Source of the DNA: an uncultured Selenomonadales bacterium
GTDB lineage: Bacteria; Bacillota; Negativicutes; Selenomonadales; Selenomonadaceae
Direction: 5' to 3'
NCBI GenBank assembly: GCA_937915885.1
Contig: CALGGP010000340.1
Span: 1 to 15,103 of the forward strand
DNA length: 15,103 bases
Below the pieces are notes generated by a model. That model saw only the letters and a program-made list of their open reading frames with translations. It had not been told where the DNA came from and did not search any database. Positions 1-7,176 of this stretch are shown in pieces; within the stretch, counting starts at the first letter, position 1, and every line of letters starts with the position of its first letter. Position numbers and translations under genes: made by a program.

Positions 1-107
1 TAGTGATGGCGACGCACGACAAGACGATCGTCGACGCAATGAAGTTGAGAGTGATCGCGATTGAGGACGGGCGCATCGTTCGCGACGAAGCCCGCGGCAC
101 TTACTGA
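1..107 (+). CDS. ftsE: FtsE-like cell-division ABC ATPase, C-terminal end (partial)
   Basis: Only the last 34 residues are in the window, read in frame from base 3 to a TGA at 105-107. The fragment begins VMATHDK and ends GRIVRDEARGTY. The MATHD segment (H-loop His of an ABC ATPase) followed by a short tail with RVIAIEDGRIVRDE is typical of FtsE, the cytoplasmic ATPase that works with the membrane protein FtsX to control peptidoglycan hydrolases at the septum. The usual next gene, ftsX, normally overlaps ftsE, but here a penicillin-binding protein with its own promoter follows. Too little is visible to exclude another ABC ATPase of the MacB/LolD group. Confidence 0.68.
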   Translation, partial: VMATHDKTIVDAMKLRVIAIEDGRIVRDEARGTY

Positions 108-121
108 TCGCTGAAAAGCAA

Positions 122-150
122 TTGAAATTTAATCCGCGCCGTGATAAAAT
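122..150 (+). promoter_or_regulatory. Sigma70-type promoter for the PBP gene
   Basis: TTGAAA at 122-127 and TAAAAT at 145-150 are separated by exactly 17 bp; each box matches the consensus at 5 of 6 positions. The start point would fall near 157, leaving a leader of about 27 nt before the TTG start at 184. It lies in the gap after the ftsE stop, so the PBP gene can be transcribed separately from ftsE. Confidence 0.72.
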
Positions 151-183
151 GAAAAAATCATTGAATCGAACGGAGTGAACGAT

Positions 184-2193
184 TTGAAACCGACGCGGAG
201 GAAAGTGCAGAGCAATATTCGTTGGCTCGTAATCGTTCTGATATTCGGTACGGTCATCGTGACGTTGCGCTACGGCTGGCTGCAATTGGTGCAGGGCGCG
301 GAGCTGTCGGAGCGCATGAAATATCAGGTGGGGCAAGATTATTCGGTGCAATCTCCGCGCGGAGCGATAATCGATCGGAATGGGCGGGAGCTGGCGGTGA
401 GCACGATGACGAAGTCGCTGTTCGTCGACCCGTATCACGTCACCGATCCGTATCAATTGGCGCAGGATTTAGCGCCGTTGGTCGGCAAGACCGAGCAGGA
501 AATTTTAGATGATATAGCGGTGGGCGGAGGCTTTTCGTGGGTGAAGCGGCGGATGGAGCAATCGGAATATGAGGCGATTCGGGCGCTCATTCGAGAGAAA
601 GAATATGAGACGTGCCTCGGGTTTCGCGATGAGGCGAAGAGATATTATCCGAATGACGTGCTGGCGGCGAATGTGATCGGATTTGTCGGGACGGACGACA
701 AGGGTCTTGACGGGATCGAGCAGGCGTTTGACAAATATATCAAGGGCGAGGTGACGGAGTCGTTCCTTTACACGGATCGGCAGGAGCGACCGATCCTCGA
801 CTCGATATTTGAGAAGCACAGCTATCAGGGCGATCGATGCAAGACGATCCAATTGACGATAGACAGCGCGATACAATTCATCGTCGAACAGGAATTGGAT
901 CGGGCGATGGCGGAGAATAATCCGTTGGCGATCGAGTGCATAGTGATGAATCCGAAGACGGGCGAAGTGCTTGCGATGGCGGGGCGACCGTCATACAATC
1001 CGAATCGATTTTGGGATTACGATCAAGAGGTGTGGAAGAATCGGGCGGTGTCGTTCATCTACGAGCCGGGCTCGACATTCAAATCGATCATAGCGGGGGC
1101 GGCGTTGCAAGAGGGGCTCGTGACACCGAATCAAGTGTTCGTCGACCCGGGCTATGTAATGGTGAGCGGCAAGCGAATACAGAATTGGAACGGTGCGAGC
1201 TTCGGGACGGTGACATTCACGGACGTCGTCAAAAATTCGTTGAATACGGGCTTTGCATTGGTCGGGCTCCGATTGGGCGCGGAAAAAATGACGGAGTATG
1301 CAAAGCTGTTCGGATTTGGGGAGCCGACGGGGATCGAGTTGCCGGGCGAAGAGGCGGGCATCTTATTTGATCCTTACGAGATGGTAGAATCGGACATAGC
1401 GACGATGGCGATCGGGCAATCGATAGCGGTGACGCCGATCCAATTGGTGACGGCGATGTGCGCGATAGCCAACGACGGGATATTATTGAAGCCGCACATC
1501 ATCAAAATGATCAAGAATGCGAACGGGACGATGTACAGCGAGACGCAAGTGGAGCCTGTGAGACGAGCATTGGAGTCGGCGTCGGACAAAACGCTGGTGA
1601 GTTTACTCGAGCAGGTAGTAGCGACGGGCGGCGGAGGCAAGGCGAAAGTCAAAGGGTATCGGATCGCGGGCAAGACGGGGACGGCGCAAAAAATTCGAGA
1701 GGACGGCGCGGGCTACATGGAGGGGCGATACATAGCGTCGTTTTGCGGATTTGCGCCGGTGGAGAATCCTCAATTGGCGTTGTTGGTGATGATCGACGAT
1801 CCGTACGGAGTTTTTTACGGAGGGCAGATAGCGGCGCCGGTGGCGGGACGGATATTTTCTCAAGCGTTCCGATATTTGAGGATAGAGCCGAGCGAGGCGC
1901 CGTCATTTGACGACGACTATGAAACGCCCGATGACGTAGGCGAGGGCGATGCGGCAGGCAGTCAACCGTTGACGGAGCCGCAATCGGATCAAGAGAGCGC
2001 GCCGGAGGTTCCGAAGGGACAAGTGGTGGTGCCGGACTTTTACGGCAAGAGCATAAGGGAATGCGCGCGGCTGGCGAATGATGTCGGGCTGAAATTCGAG
2101 AGTGAGGGCTCGGGCTGGGCGGTGCAACAGTCGATTGACGCGAACACGATCGTTGAGCCGGGCTCCCGCGTCAAAGTTTATTTCAATCCGTAA
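184..2193 (+). CDS. Class B penicillin-binding protein (FtsI/SpoVD type) with C-terminal PASTA domain
   Basis: A monofunctional DD-transpeptidase that cross-links peptidoglycan, most likely at the septum. Numbered from a GTG at 175, the order is: short cytoplasmic tail, one membrane segment (about 17-38), PBP dimer domain (about 55-220), transpeptidase domain with STFK (active Ser300, Lys303), SLN (355-357) and KTGT (500-503), an acidic Pro/Glu/Asp linker (about 575-612), and one PASTA domain (615-672). All three catalytic motifs are intact. I prefer the TTG at 184 as start (669 aa): CGGAG at 171-175 lies 8 nt upstream of it, whereas it abuts the GTG at 175. A single PASTA repeat fits SpoVD-like or FtsI-like proteins; the sequence alone does not separate division from sporulation roles. 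The 3' end overlaps the convergent RTX gene by 16 bp. Confidence 0.93.
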   Translation: MKPTRRKVQSNIRWLVIVLIFGTVIVTLRYGWLQLVQGAELSERMKYQVGQDYSVQSPRGAIIDRNGRELAVSTMTKSLFVDPYHVTDPYQLAQDLAPLVGKTEQEILDDIAVGGGFSWVKRRMEQSEYEAIRALIREKEYETCLGFRDEAKRYYPNDVLAANVIGFVGTDDKGLDGIEQAFDKYIKGEVTESFLYTDRQERPILDSIFEKHSYQGDRCKTIQLTIDSAIQFIVEQELDRAMAENNPLAIECIVMNPKTGEVLAMAGRPSYNPNRFWDYDQEVWKNRAVSFIYEPGSTFKSIIAGAALQEGLVTPNQVFVDPGYVMVSGKRIQNWNGASFGTVTFTDVVKNSLNTGFALVGLRLGAEKMTEYAKLFGFGEPTGIELPGEEAGILFDPYEMVESDIATMAIGQSIAVTPIQLVTAMCAIANDGILLKPHIIKMIKNANGTMYSETQVEPVRRALESASDKTLVSLLEQVVATGGGGKAKVKGYRIAGKTGTAQKIREDGAGYMEGRYIASFCGFAPVENPQLALLVMIDDPYGVFYGGQIAAPVAGRIFSQAFRYLRIEPSEAPSFDDDYETPDDVGEGDAAGSQPLTEPQSDQESAPEVPKGQVVVPDFYGKSIRECARLANDVGLKFESEGSGWAVQQSIDANTIVEPGSRVKVYFNP

Positions 2194-5100
2194 AATCTTT
2201 TGTGTCGAGAATCTTTGACGCCGACAATTTCATGAGCAGGAAAAATATTTTCCGCCGTCGTTTGAATCAGCTGATCCGCGACGGTATTTTTATTGCCCAT
2301 CAGATTATTATCGATGATTGAATCGAGATCGCTGACGTCACTCGTCATGTCGGATTGAGTGAACCAATAATCCGTCTGCGTGGCAGGCAACTCATTGAAC
2401 AGCCCCTTGAACCAATCCCAAATTCCGCCGCCGGTCGGAATTTTCTCGACGCCCAATGTCTTTGCGATCTTATTGCCGCTCTTGATAAATGCGTCGTAGT
2501 CCGCCTTGTCGTCGATTGCATAATAATCGTTACGCATGCCTTCGAGCGTCTCCGCCGCCTTTATCAACTTGTCGCCGTTCTCAAAATGGCTGACGACATC
2601 TTTTACGATGCTTTTCACCTCGCTCTTTCTTATATCCTTGTACACCGGATTTGATCTTAGTTTTTGGTATAATGACTCCAACGAAAATCCGTTGCTCGAC
2701 ATGATTTTGGAAATGTCACTGACGATGTCGGTAGCACAAGCCCGGATGACCTTTGTGCACGCGGTGTGCGCTAATTTCTTCATGTCCGCGCAGTATGCTG
2801 CGAATGCGTTGACATCTTTCGTCGAAAATGTAAGATGCGTTGTCACTCCGTTATGCGTGACGTCAACAAAATTCGCCGAGGTTCCGAACAATGCAAACGA
2901 TGCAGGAAAGCTGATATTGTATTTTACGCCCTTGACGGTAACCGAACGATCGGGAATGGTGTCGAGCCCGATTCGCAACTGCTCACCGATCCGATTGACG
3001 AGTTTCGCACCGAATAAATCATATGTGTAACCGCCTTCGTTGACGTCGACGATTGAATCAATTTTATTGGCAACGGCATCGGCGATCGAGCGACAAACTT
3101 CGTCGGGTATGGAGTTATTCCAATTCAACTGTCGCTTAAGATCATTGAACGCACTCTCGCTCGAGCCCGTACTAATCGCGTCGGCTCCTTCTCGGAGTTT
3201 CGTCGTCAAGCCGCTTTCAAGGGCGTCCAAAAACGATTTTGCCGTCGAAAGCATTTCGTCGGAGACTCCTTCATAACTGTTGGTAAATATTTTCGTGGAA
3301 CCATCGGAATTTATAAATTTGATCGGAATGTCCTTTGCACCCCGCAATGTAATGTTGCTGTCACCGACCGTGAGCACCACATCAGAGCCGTCGAGCGCGG
3401 CGGTATTGAGTCGACCGTTAAGCGAACGAATAATATCGGTCGAATCAAAATTGACAATCAGATCATTGCCGTCGAGCGCGGAACAAATAAACGTGTCCGC
3501 CTGATCCGAACCGTGGAGAGTATCATTGCCCGCGCCGCCTCGGAGTGTCACATTCCGCGCGGAGCTTTTCAACGAATCATTTCCGTCACTGCCGAAGACG
3601 CTGACTCCGTCCATTGTGACATCGACGCTGATCGGCTCGTCGACGGCGACAATATTCAACCTGTCGCCCGTCCAAGTAAAATCCGCCGCGCCGATCACTG
3701 CCGCCATAATTTGAGTATTGGCGCCTTCGACAGACACGGCACTTGAACTGTTCGGCGTCGTAAGTTTATACTCATGATTCGTCATCACAAGGCGAGAGAT
3801 ATTGTCTTGATTGTCGGTGCTCAGCAAATGATATGTGTCGATAAAAGCCGCGCCGTTGGCTGCAATGACGGACTCGCCCTCTTCATGCGTCGCCATCATG
3901 TTTACATCCGCGCCGACATGCCTGACGTAAGGAGCCTTGATAAAATTATTGGTGAAGGTAACAGTCGCGCCGTCGTCTTCCACGACGGTTATTTCTTTGT
4001 TCTTGGCGTCTTTCAAACGGATCGAGCCGCCGCCGATTATCATTACGACGTCCGATCCGTCAAGCGATGCTCGCACCATACTGCCCTCGGTGATGTTGAT
4101 AATATCGCCGTCATGTGCGAGCGTTCCGATCGAACCGTCATCGTTAATGAGAAAAGTCGTGTAAGCGGCATTATAACCGTAGATCACATCGTCGCCGTCT
4201 CGTGACGCGTATTGAAAAATTTCTTTCTTGGTCGAGTTGCCTTCAATGGTGTCATTTCCGCGACCGGCATTGATCGTCACATCATCTCCCAAATAAACTC
4301 CGTACGTCAAGCCTGAACCATATGTGCTGCTGTAATCGTAATAATAATTCCTGATAAGATCGTCGCCGTCGAGCGCGCTGATTGAGACATGATTGCCGCC
4401 GTTAGTTAACGTGTCGTCTTGCTCGGTGCCGATAATGAGCCGATTGTCTTGTATCGGCAGGTTGCTGCTCGCGACAGTGCTTGATCCGCTGACAGAACTC
4501 AAATCATCGGTGAGCGCGGGGACATTGGAAAAATGAATTGTATTGCCTTGAGGATCAATGATATCGATCGTTTTATCGGCAGACTCACTGAATCGAAGGG
4601 AGCCCGAGCCGATTTGGATTATCACATCATTGCCGTCGGAATATGCACCGTTGATCGGACTGTCAAGCAAATGAACGGTTGTGTACCGATTGCTGTAATC
4701 GATGATGAGATCATCGCCGTCGCCTTCCGAGTAATAAAAATGACCGGCGTCGCCGACGATAACATCATTGCCCTTGCCGCCGAAAATTGTCGAGCCGGTG
4801 TTTGAAAAAATATAATCGTCACCGCCGCCGCCATGTATCTGCGAGTATTGACCGGCTTGAATAATATCATTGCCGTCGCCGCATTCGACCGTCGAATAAT
4901 TTCCGATCGTGATCTCATTATCGCCGTTGCCAATCTGAATGACGGAATTCGTTCCGGCATAAATCGCGTTGTTTCCGTCGCCGCCCTCGACAGTCGAATA
5001 ACTTCCGATCGATATCTCATTATCGCCGTCACCGCAAAGGATCGTCGAGTTCGCCGCAACGCTGACATGATTATCGCCGTCGCCGACGTTGAAGAAAGCG

Positions 5101-5729
5101 GTTGAGCTGCCCCGTACTGTATCGTCACCGTCGCCGGAGCAGACGGTTGAATCTCCTTCAACACTGATGTAATTGTCGCCACCCGAAATATCTGCAAATG
5201 AAGTCGAGCCGCCGTAAATCGTATCATTGCCGTTGCCGCTGAGGATCGTCGAAGTTCGAGCGCTGATGTAATTATTTCCGCCTTCAGCGTAAATCAACGA
5301 ATTCAATCCGAAATAACCGCTAATCAAATCATCACCGAACCCCGCAAAAATTGTCGAGTTCTCACCGTAATATTCGATTGAGTCGTTGCCGTCGCCGCCA
5401 TCGATAAACATTTTGGTATTGAGTCGATAGTTGCCTCTTATCAGATCGTTGCCGTCGCCGGCGTTGATCGTCACATCTTCGGCGTCGGAACGAATTGTAT
5501 CATCACCGTCGCCGCTCTCGATCACCGCATTATAAGCGATTGAATCATTAAAAATGAAGTCAGCTCCATCGCCGCCATCGATCGTTGCTCCCGATATACT
5601 GTTATAAACGGTATCGTTACCTTCGCCCGACAAGCACGAGGTTTGCCTCGCGATTGCGAACGGACTCGTCGCCGTCGCCGCCGATAATCGTATTAAAAGT
5701 ATTCGGCAGTATATTGCCGACAGAATCAA
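2178..5729 (-). CDS. RTX-like repeat protein, C-terminal segment with unassigned C-terminal domain
   Basis: The open frame begins at 5729, but its first ~33 codons are motif-free and out of frame; the genuine sequence begins near 5630 (SGEGNDTV). It then has a ladder of GxGxD motifs with a 17-residue period (4764-5245), three spacer modules (about 4515-4742, 3940-4225 and 3275-3500), and a ~110-residue insert without motifs (about 3600-3935). About 365 C-terminal residues (2178-3270) lack repeats and are partly helical in look, with Trp/Asp-rich WDWFKGLF and YWFTQSD and a basic end SRHKRFYGLK. I do not recognise this domain from a named family; similar tails occur, to my recollection, in Selenomonas-type repeat proteins. 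Cysteines are more common than usual for RTX proteins. Confidence 0.78.
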   Translation of the reverse strand: MILSAIYCRILLIRLSAATATSPFAIARQTSCLSGEGNDTVYNSISGATIDGGDGADFIFNDSIAYNAVIESGDGDDTIRSDAEDVTINAGDGNDLIRGNYRLNTKMFIDGGDGNDSIEYYGENSTIFAGFGDDLISGYFGLNSLIYAEGGNNYISARTSTILSGNGNDTIYGGSTSFADISGGDNYISVEGDSTVCSGDGDDTVRGSSTAFFNVGDGDNHVSVAANSTILCGDGDNEISIGSYSTVEGGDGNNAIYAGTNSVIQIGNGDNEITIGNYSTVECGDGNDIIQAGQYSQIHGGGGDDYIFSNTGSTIFGGKGNDVIVGDAGHFYYSEGDGDDLIIDYSNRYTTVHLLDSPINGAYSDGNDVIIQIGSGSLRFSESADKTIDIIDPQGNTIHFSNVPALTDDLSSVSGSSTVASSNLPIQDNRLIIGTEQDDTLTNGGNHVSISALDGDDLIRNYYYDYSSTYGSGLTYGVYLGDDVTINAGRGNDTIEGNSTKKEIFQYASRDGDDVIYGYNAAYTTFLINDDGSIGTLAHDGDIINITEGSMVRASLDGSDVVMIIGGGSIRLKDAKNKEITVVEDDGATVTFTNNFIKAPYVRHVGADVNMMATHEEGESVIAANGAAFIDTYHLLSTDNQDNISRLVMTNHEYKLTTPNSSSAVSVEGANTQIMAAVIGAADFTWTGDRLNIVAVDEPISVDVTMDGVSVFGSDGNDSLKSSARNVTLRGGAGNDTLHGSDQADTFICSALDGNDLIVNFDSTDIIRSLNGRLNTAALDGSDVVLTVGDSNITLRGAKDIPIKFINSDGSTKIFTNSYEGVSDEMLSTAKSFLDALESGLTTKLREGADAISTGSSESAFNDLKRQLNWNNSIPDEVCRSIADAVANKIDSIVDVNEGGYTYDLFGAKLVNRIGEQLRIGLDTIPDRSVTVKGVKYNISFPASFALFGTSANFVDVTHNGVTTHLTFSTKDVNAFAAYCADMKKLAHTACTKVIRACATDIVSDISKIMSSNGFSLESLYQKLRSNPVYKDIRKSEVKSIVKDVVSHFENGDKLIKAAETLEGMRNDYYAIDDKADYDAFIKSGNKIAKTLGVEKIPTGGGIWDWFKGLFNELPATQTDYWFTQSDMTSDVSDLDSIIDNNLMGNKNTVADQLIQTTAENIFPAHEIVGVKDSRHKRFYGLK
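4764..5245 (-). repeat. Ten-unit 51-bp (17-residue) beta-roll repeat ladder
   Basis: Counting residues between successive GxGxD/N motifs gives exactly 17 for nine consecutive intervals, from SGNGND to GGKGND. In the DNA the complementary 'tcattatcgccgtc'-like core recurs every ~51 bp (near 4764, 4815, 4865, 4916, 4967, 5018, 5069, 5120, 5172 and 5224). Each unit has one Ca-binding-type loop followed by a strand and a Ser/Thr-Ile/Val-rich second strand. Copies have diverged at the DNA level, so this is an old protein repeat rather than a recent satellite. Confidence 0.85.
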
Positions 5730-5901
5730 TAATCGAAGGCGTGTAATTTTGAGTGGTGAATTTTATCGAGCCGTTGCCGATCTTCAGCGTCATATCTTGA
5801 CCGTCGAGATATTTAATCCCGTCGGTATTACCCGACAAAATCTGCAACGTAGATGCATAACCGACGACATCATTGCCGTTGCCGGCGGAATATGAGATCA
5901 A
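5617..5901 (-). CDS. RTX-like repeat protein, middle segment in the shifted frame
   Basis: This piece has a TTG as its first possible start, but the motif-bearing frame extends upstream to about 5988 (VDGGDGNDYI, RGGAGDDTI), so it is not an independent gene. It carries AGNGNDVV, one spacer module (about 5690-5912) and IGGDGDESV. After about 5631 the frame loses the repeat pattern and stops at 5617-5619 (TAA). It joins the N-terminal segment upstream and the large C-terminal segment downstream through single-base shifts, and fills exactly the gap in repeat content between them. Confidence 0.7.
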   Translation of the reverse strand: MISYSAGNGNDVVGYASTLQILSGNTDGIKYLDGQDMTLKIGNGSIKFTTQNYTPSIIDSVGNILPNTFNTIIGGDGDESVRNREANLVLVGRR

Positions 5902-7106
5902 ACGCGCGTAAGTAATTGTGTCGTCACCGGCTCCGCCGCGTACGGTCGAGCAGCCGCTGATATAATCATTGCCGTCGCCGCCGTCGACGAATTGCCGCCG
6001 GAAACTGTGATTGAATCGTTGCCGTCCGAAACATTTATATTGCTGTTCGGTTTTGCGCTGTTGATTATGTAATCGCGCTCATTACCGAGAATTTTTATGG
6101 TGTCGAGCAATCCGTTTGACGTATAAATTTTAGCCGAAAGCGAAGTAAAATTTTTGAGTGTGACCGAATCCGAGTTCTGCAGACTGATCAAGATATCATC
6201 GCCGTCGATATAATAAGCATCGGGCGAACCGTCGGTAATAAAAAGCGTATCCTCATCGCTGAAGTTGAGAACGATGTCATGTCCGTCGCCCTCTCCGTAT
6301 AAAATCATTTCACCGTTCAAATAATCATCCCAAGTAGAACAAATCAAAGTATCATCACCGGTTCCGCCGCTCATCGTAAGAGTGCGAGTACCGCCTTTGC
6401 CGGTGTTCTCGGTGACAATCAAATCGTCACCGTCGCCGCCGTCGAGCACGACGTCAACAATAGCCCCGGAGCCGCTGTTTTTTATCGCATCGTTGCCGCT
6501 GCCCCCGAATATCGTCACGTTTGATGCAGTATTGGAAAGATCGTCGTCGCTGTCCGTGCCCATCACGAGCATGTTCGACTGACGATTGTTGAGCGATTCG
6601 CCGAAGAGCACTTTATCGGACGGATCGTTGTCGAGCGTCGTAATAACTCCGTCGGTGTCACGAACTCGGATCAAATTTTCGGCGGCGCCTTTGAGAGTCA
6701 CTTTACCGCTCCCGATCTTAAGAATCAGATCGTCTCCTTTCTTCGTAAATTTTTTTATTGCCCCATCGACGACATGAAAAATATCTTTGCGATCAAAACC
6801 ATAAATGACATCTTTGCCGTCACCTTTGGCGTATTGATAAACCTCCGCGCGGAGAGTGCTGCCGATGATGGTATCATTGCCTTTACCACCGACGACTGTC
6901 ATAGAATCTCCGCTGCCGGTATCAATGACATCTTTACCCTTGCCGCCACTAATTGAGACGCGAGAGCCTTCGCTTTTGACTGTATCGTTACCTGCGCCGG
7001 CATCAATGCTTACATCGTCGGCATAATTATTGAGGATGTCCTTGGACGACGAGCCTTCAATGAAAACAGCAGCGTCGTAGTTATCGATAAGTTTTTTCTT
7101 CGCCAT
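5898..7106 (-). CDS. RTX-like calcium-binding repeat protein, N-terminal segment
   Basis: Starts MAKKKLIDNYDAAV at the ATG at 7104-7106, with GGAGG at 7116-7120 and a 9-nt spacer; an upstream start at 7151 would lie in the terminator and is unlikely. Repeat motifs include GGKGKD, GGKGND, GGSGND, GGDGDD and GGTGDD, the hemolysin-type calcium-binding nonapeptide that folds into a parallel beta-roll when Ca2+ is bound. Two copies of the ~80-residue spacer module (about 6600-6850 and 6085-6312) interrupt the repeats. The last ~30 codons before the stop at 5898 (Ala-rich, no motifs) are read in the wrong frame after a base loss near 5988. The genuine part is about 372 residues. Confidence 0.78.
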   Translation of the reverse strand: MAKKKLIDNYDAAVFIEGSSSKDILNNYADDVSIDAGAGNDTVKSEGSRVSISGGKGKDVIDTGSGDSMTVVGGKGNDTIIGSTLRAEVYQYAKGDGKDVIYGFDRKDIFHVVDGAIKKFTKKGDDLILKIGSGKVTLKGAAENLIRVRDTDGVITTLDNDPSDKVLFGESLNNRQSNMLVMGTDSDDDLSNTASNVTIFGGSGNDAIKNSGSGAIVDVVLDGGDGDDLIVTENTGKGGTRTLTMSGGTGDDTLICSTWDDYLNGEMILYGEGDGHDIVLNFSDEDTLFITDGSPDAYYIDGDDILISLQNSDSVTLKNFTSLSAKIYTSNGLLDTIKILGNERDYIINSAKPNSNINVSDGNDSITVSGGNSSTAATAMIISAAARPYAAEPVTTQLLTRV

Positions 7107-7115
7107 TAACTTTTT

Positions 7116-7120
7116 CCTCC
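7116..7120 (-). promoter_or_regulatory. Ribosome binding site of the RTX-like gene
   Basis: GGAGG on the minus strand, 9 nt before the ATG at 7106. It decides the start at MAKKK, because the longer frame would begin inside the terminator hairpin. Confidence 0.8.
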
Positions 7121-7131
7121 GACCAATCAAT

Positions 7132-7166
7132 AAAAAAGGGCGCTGATCCACTGAAGGATTGCCCCC
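7132..7166 (-). terminator. Rho-independent terminator after the six-gene operon
   Basis: On the minus strand GGGGGC-A-ATCC, a TTCAGT loop and GGAT-CA-GCGCCC form a hairpin (one G-G mismatch) followed directly by six T's (7137-7132). It sits 11 nt after the GerMN stop. The plus-strand side also has an A5T6 stretch, but no plus-strand gene leads into it. The RTX start codon is only ~26 nt beyond the T run. Confidence 0.78.
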
Positions 7167-7176
7167 GAAAAATTTT

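Larger units (their letters stand above)
3275..6850 (-). repeat. Six copies of an ~80-residue spacer module between RTX blocks
   Basis: Each copy opens with an aromatic, Gly/Asp-rich stretch (YQYAKGDGKDVI, LYGEGDGHDI, YSAGNGNDVV, YYSEGDGDDLI, QYASRDGDDVI, FICSALDGNDLI). It continues with a DGxDVxLxIGxGSxxL core and usually closes with D-x-x-G-x-x-x-x-F-x-N. Approximate plus-strand positions are 6600-6850, 6085-6312, 5690-5912, 4515-4742, 3940-4225 and 3275-3500. The module caps each run of calcium-type repeats; its fold and role are unknown to me. Confidence 0.75.
2178..7106 (-). other. Reconstructed full-length RTX-like gene (~1642 codons) with two compensating frameshifts
   Basis: From the ATG at 7106 to the TAA at 2178 the span is 4929 bp, a multiple of three, and repeat motifs run through it without a gap. 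The first part (7106 to about 5989) and the last part (about 5630 to 2178) are in the same frame; the ~357 bp between them are read in another. A missing base near 5988/5989 and an extra base near 5631 explain this. The protein would have about 35 GGxGxD-like motifs, six spacer modules, a unique insert, and a C-terminal domain without repeats. There is no Sec signal peptide, as expected for type I secretion, but no transporter lies in the window. It may be one intact gene with two sequence errors, or a real pseudogene. Confidence 0.8.

Noticed and set aside
1603..1910. Overlapping open frames inside the PBP gene on both strands.
   Set aside because: They are shadows of a gene with all transpeptidase motifs intact.
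2169..2220. The CGTCAAAG/CTTTGACG pair as a terminator for the PBP gene.
   Set aside because: The loop is 36 nt long and no T run follows; kept only as an observation on the convergent overlap.
4764..5245. A regular 51-bp spacing that resembles a CRISPR or satellite array.
   Set aside because: It lies in a coding frame, the units are diverged, and they encode a 17-residue protein repeat; there are no identical repeats separated by unique spacers.
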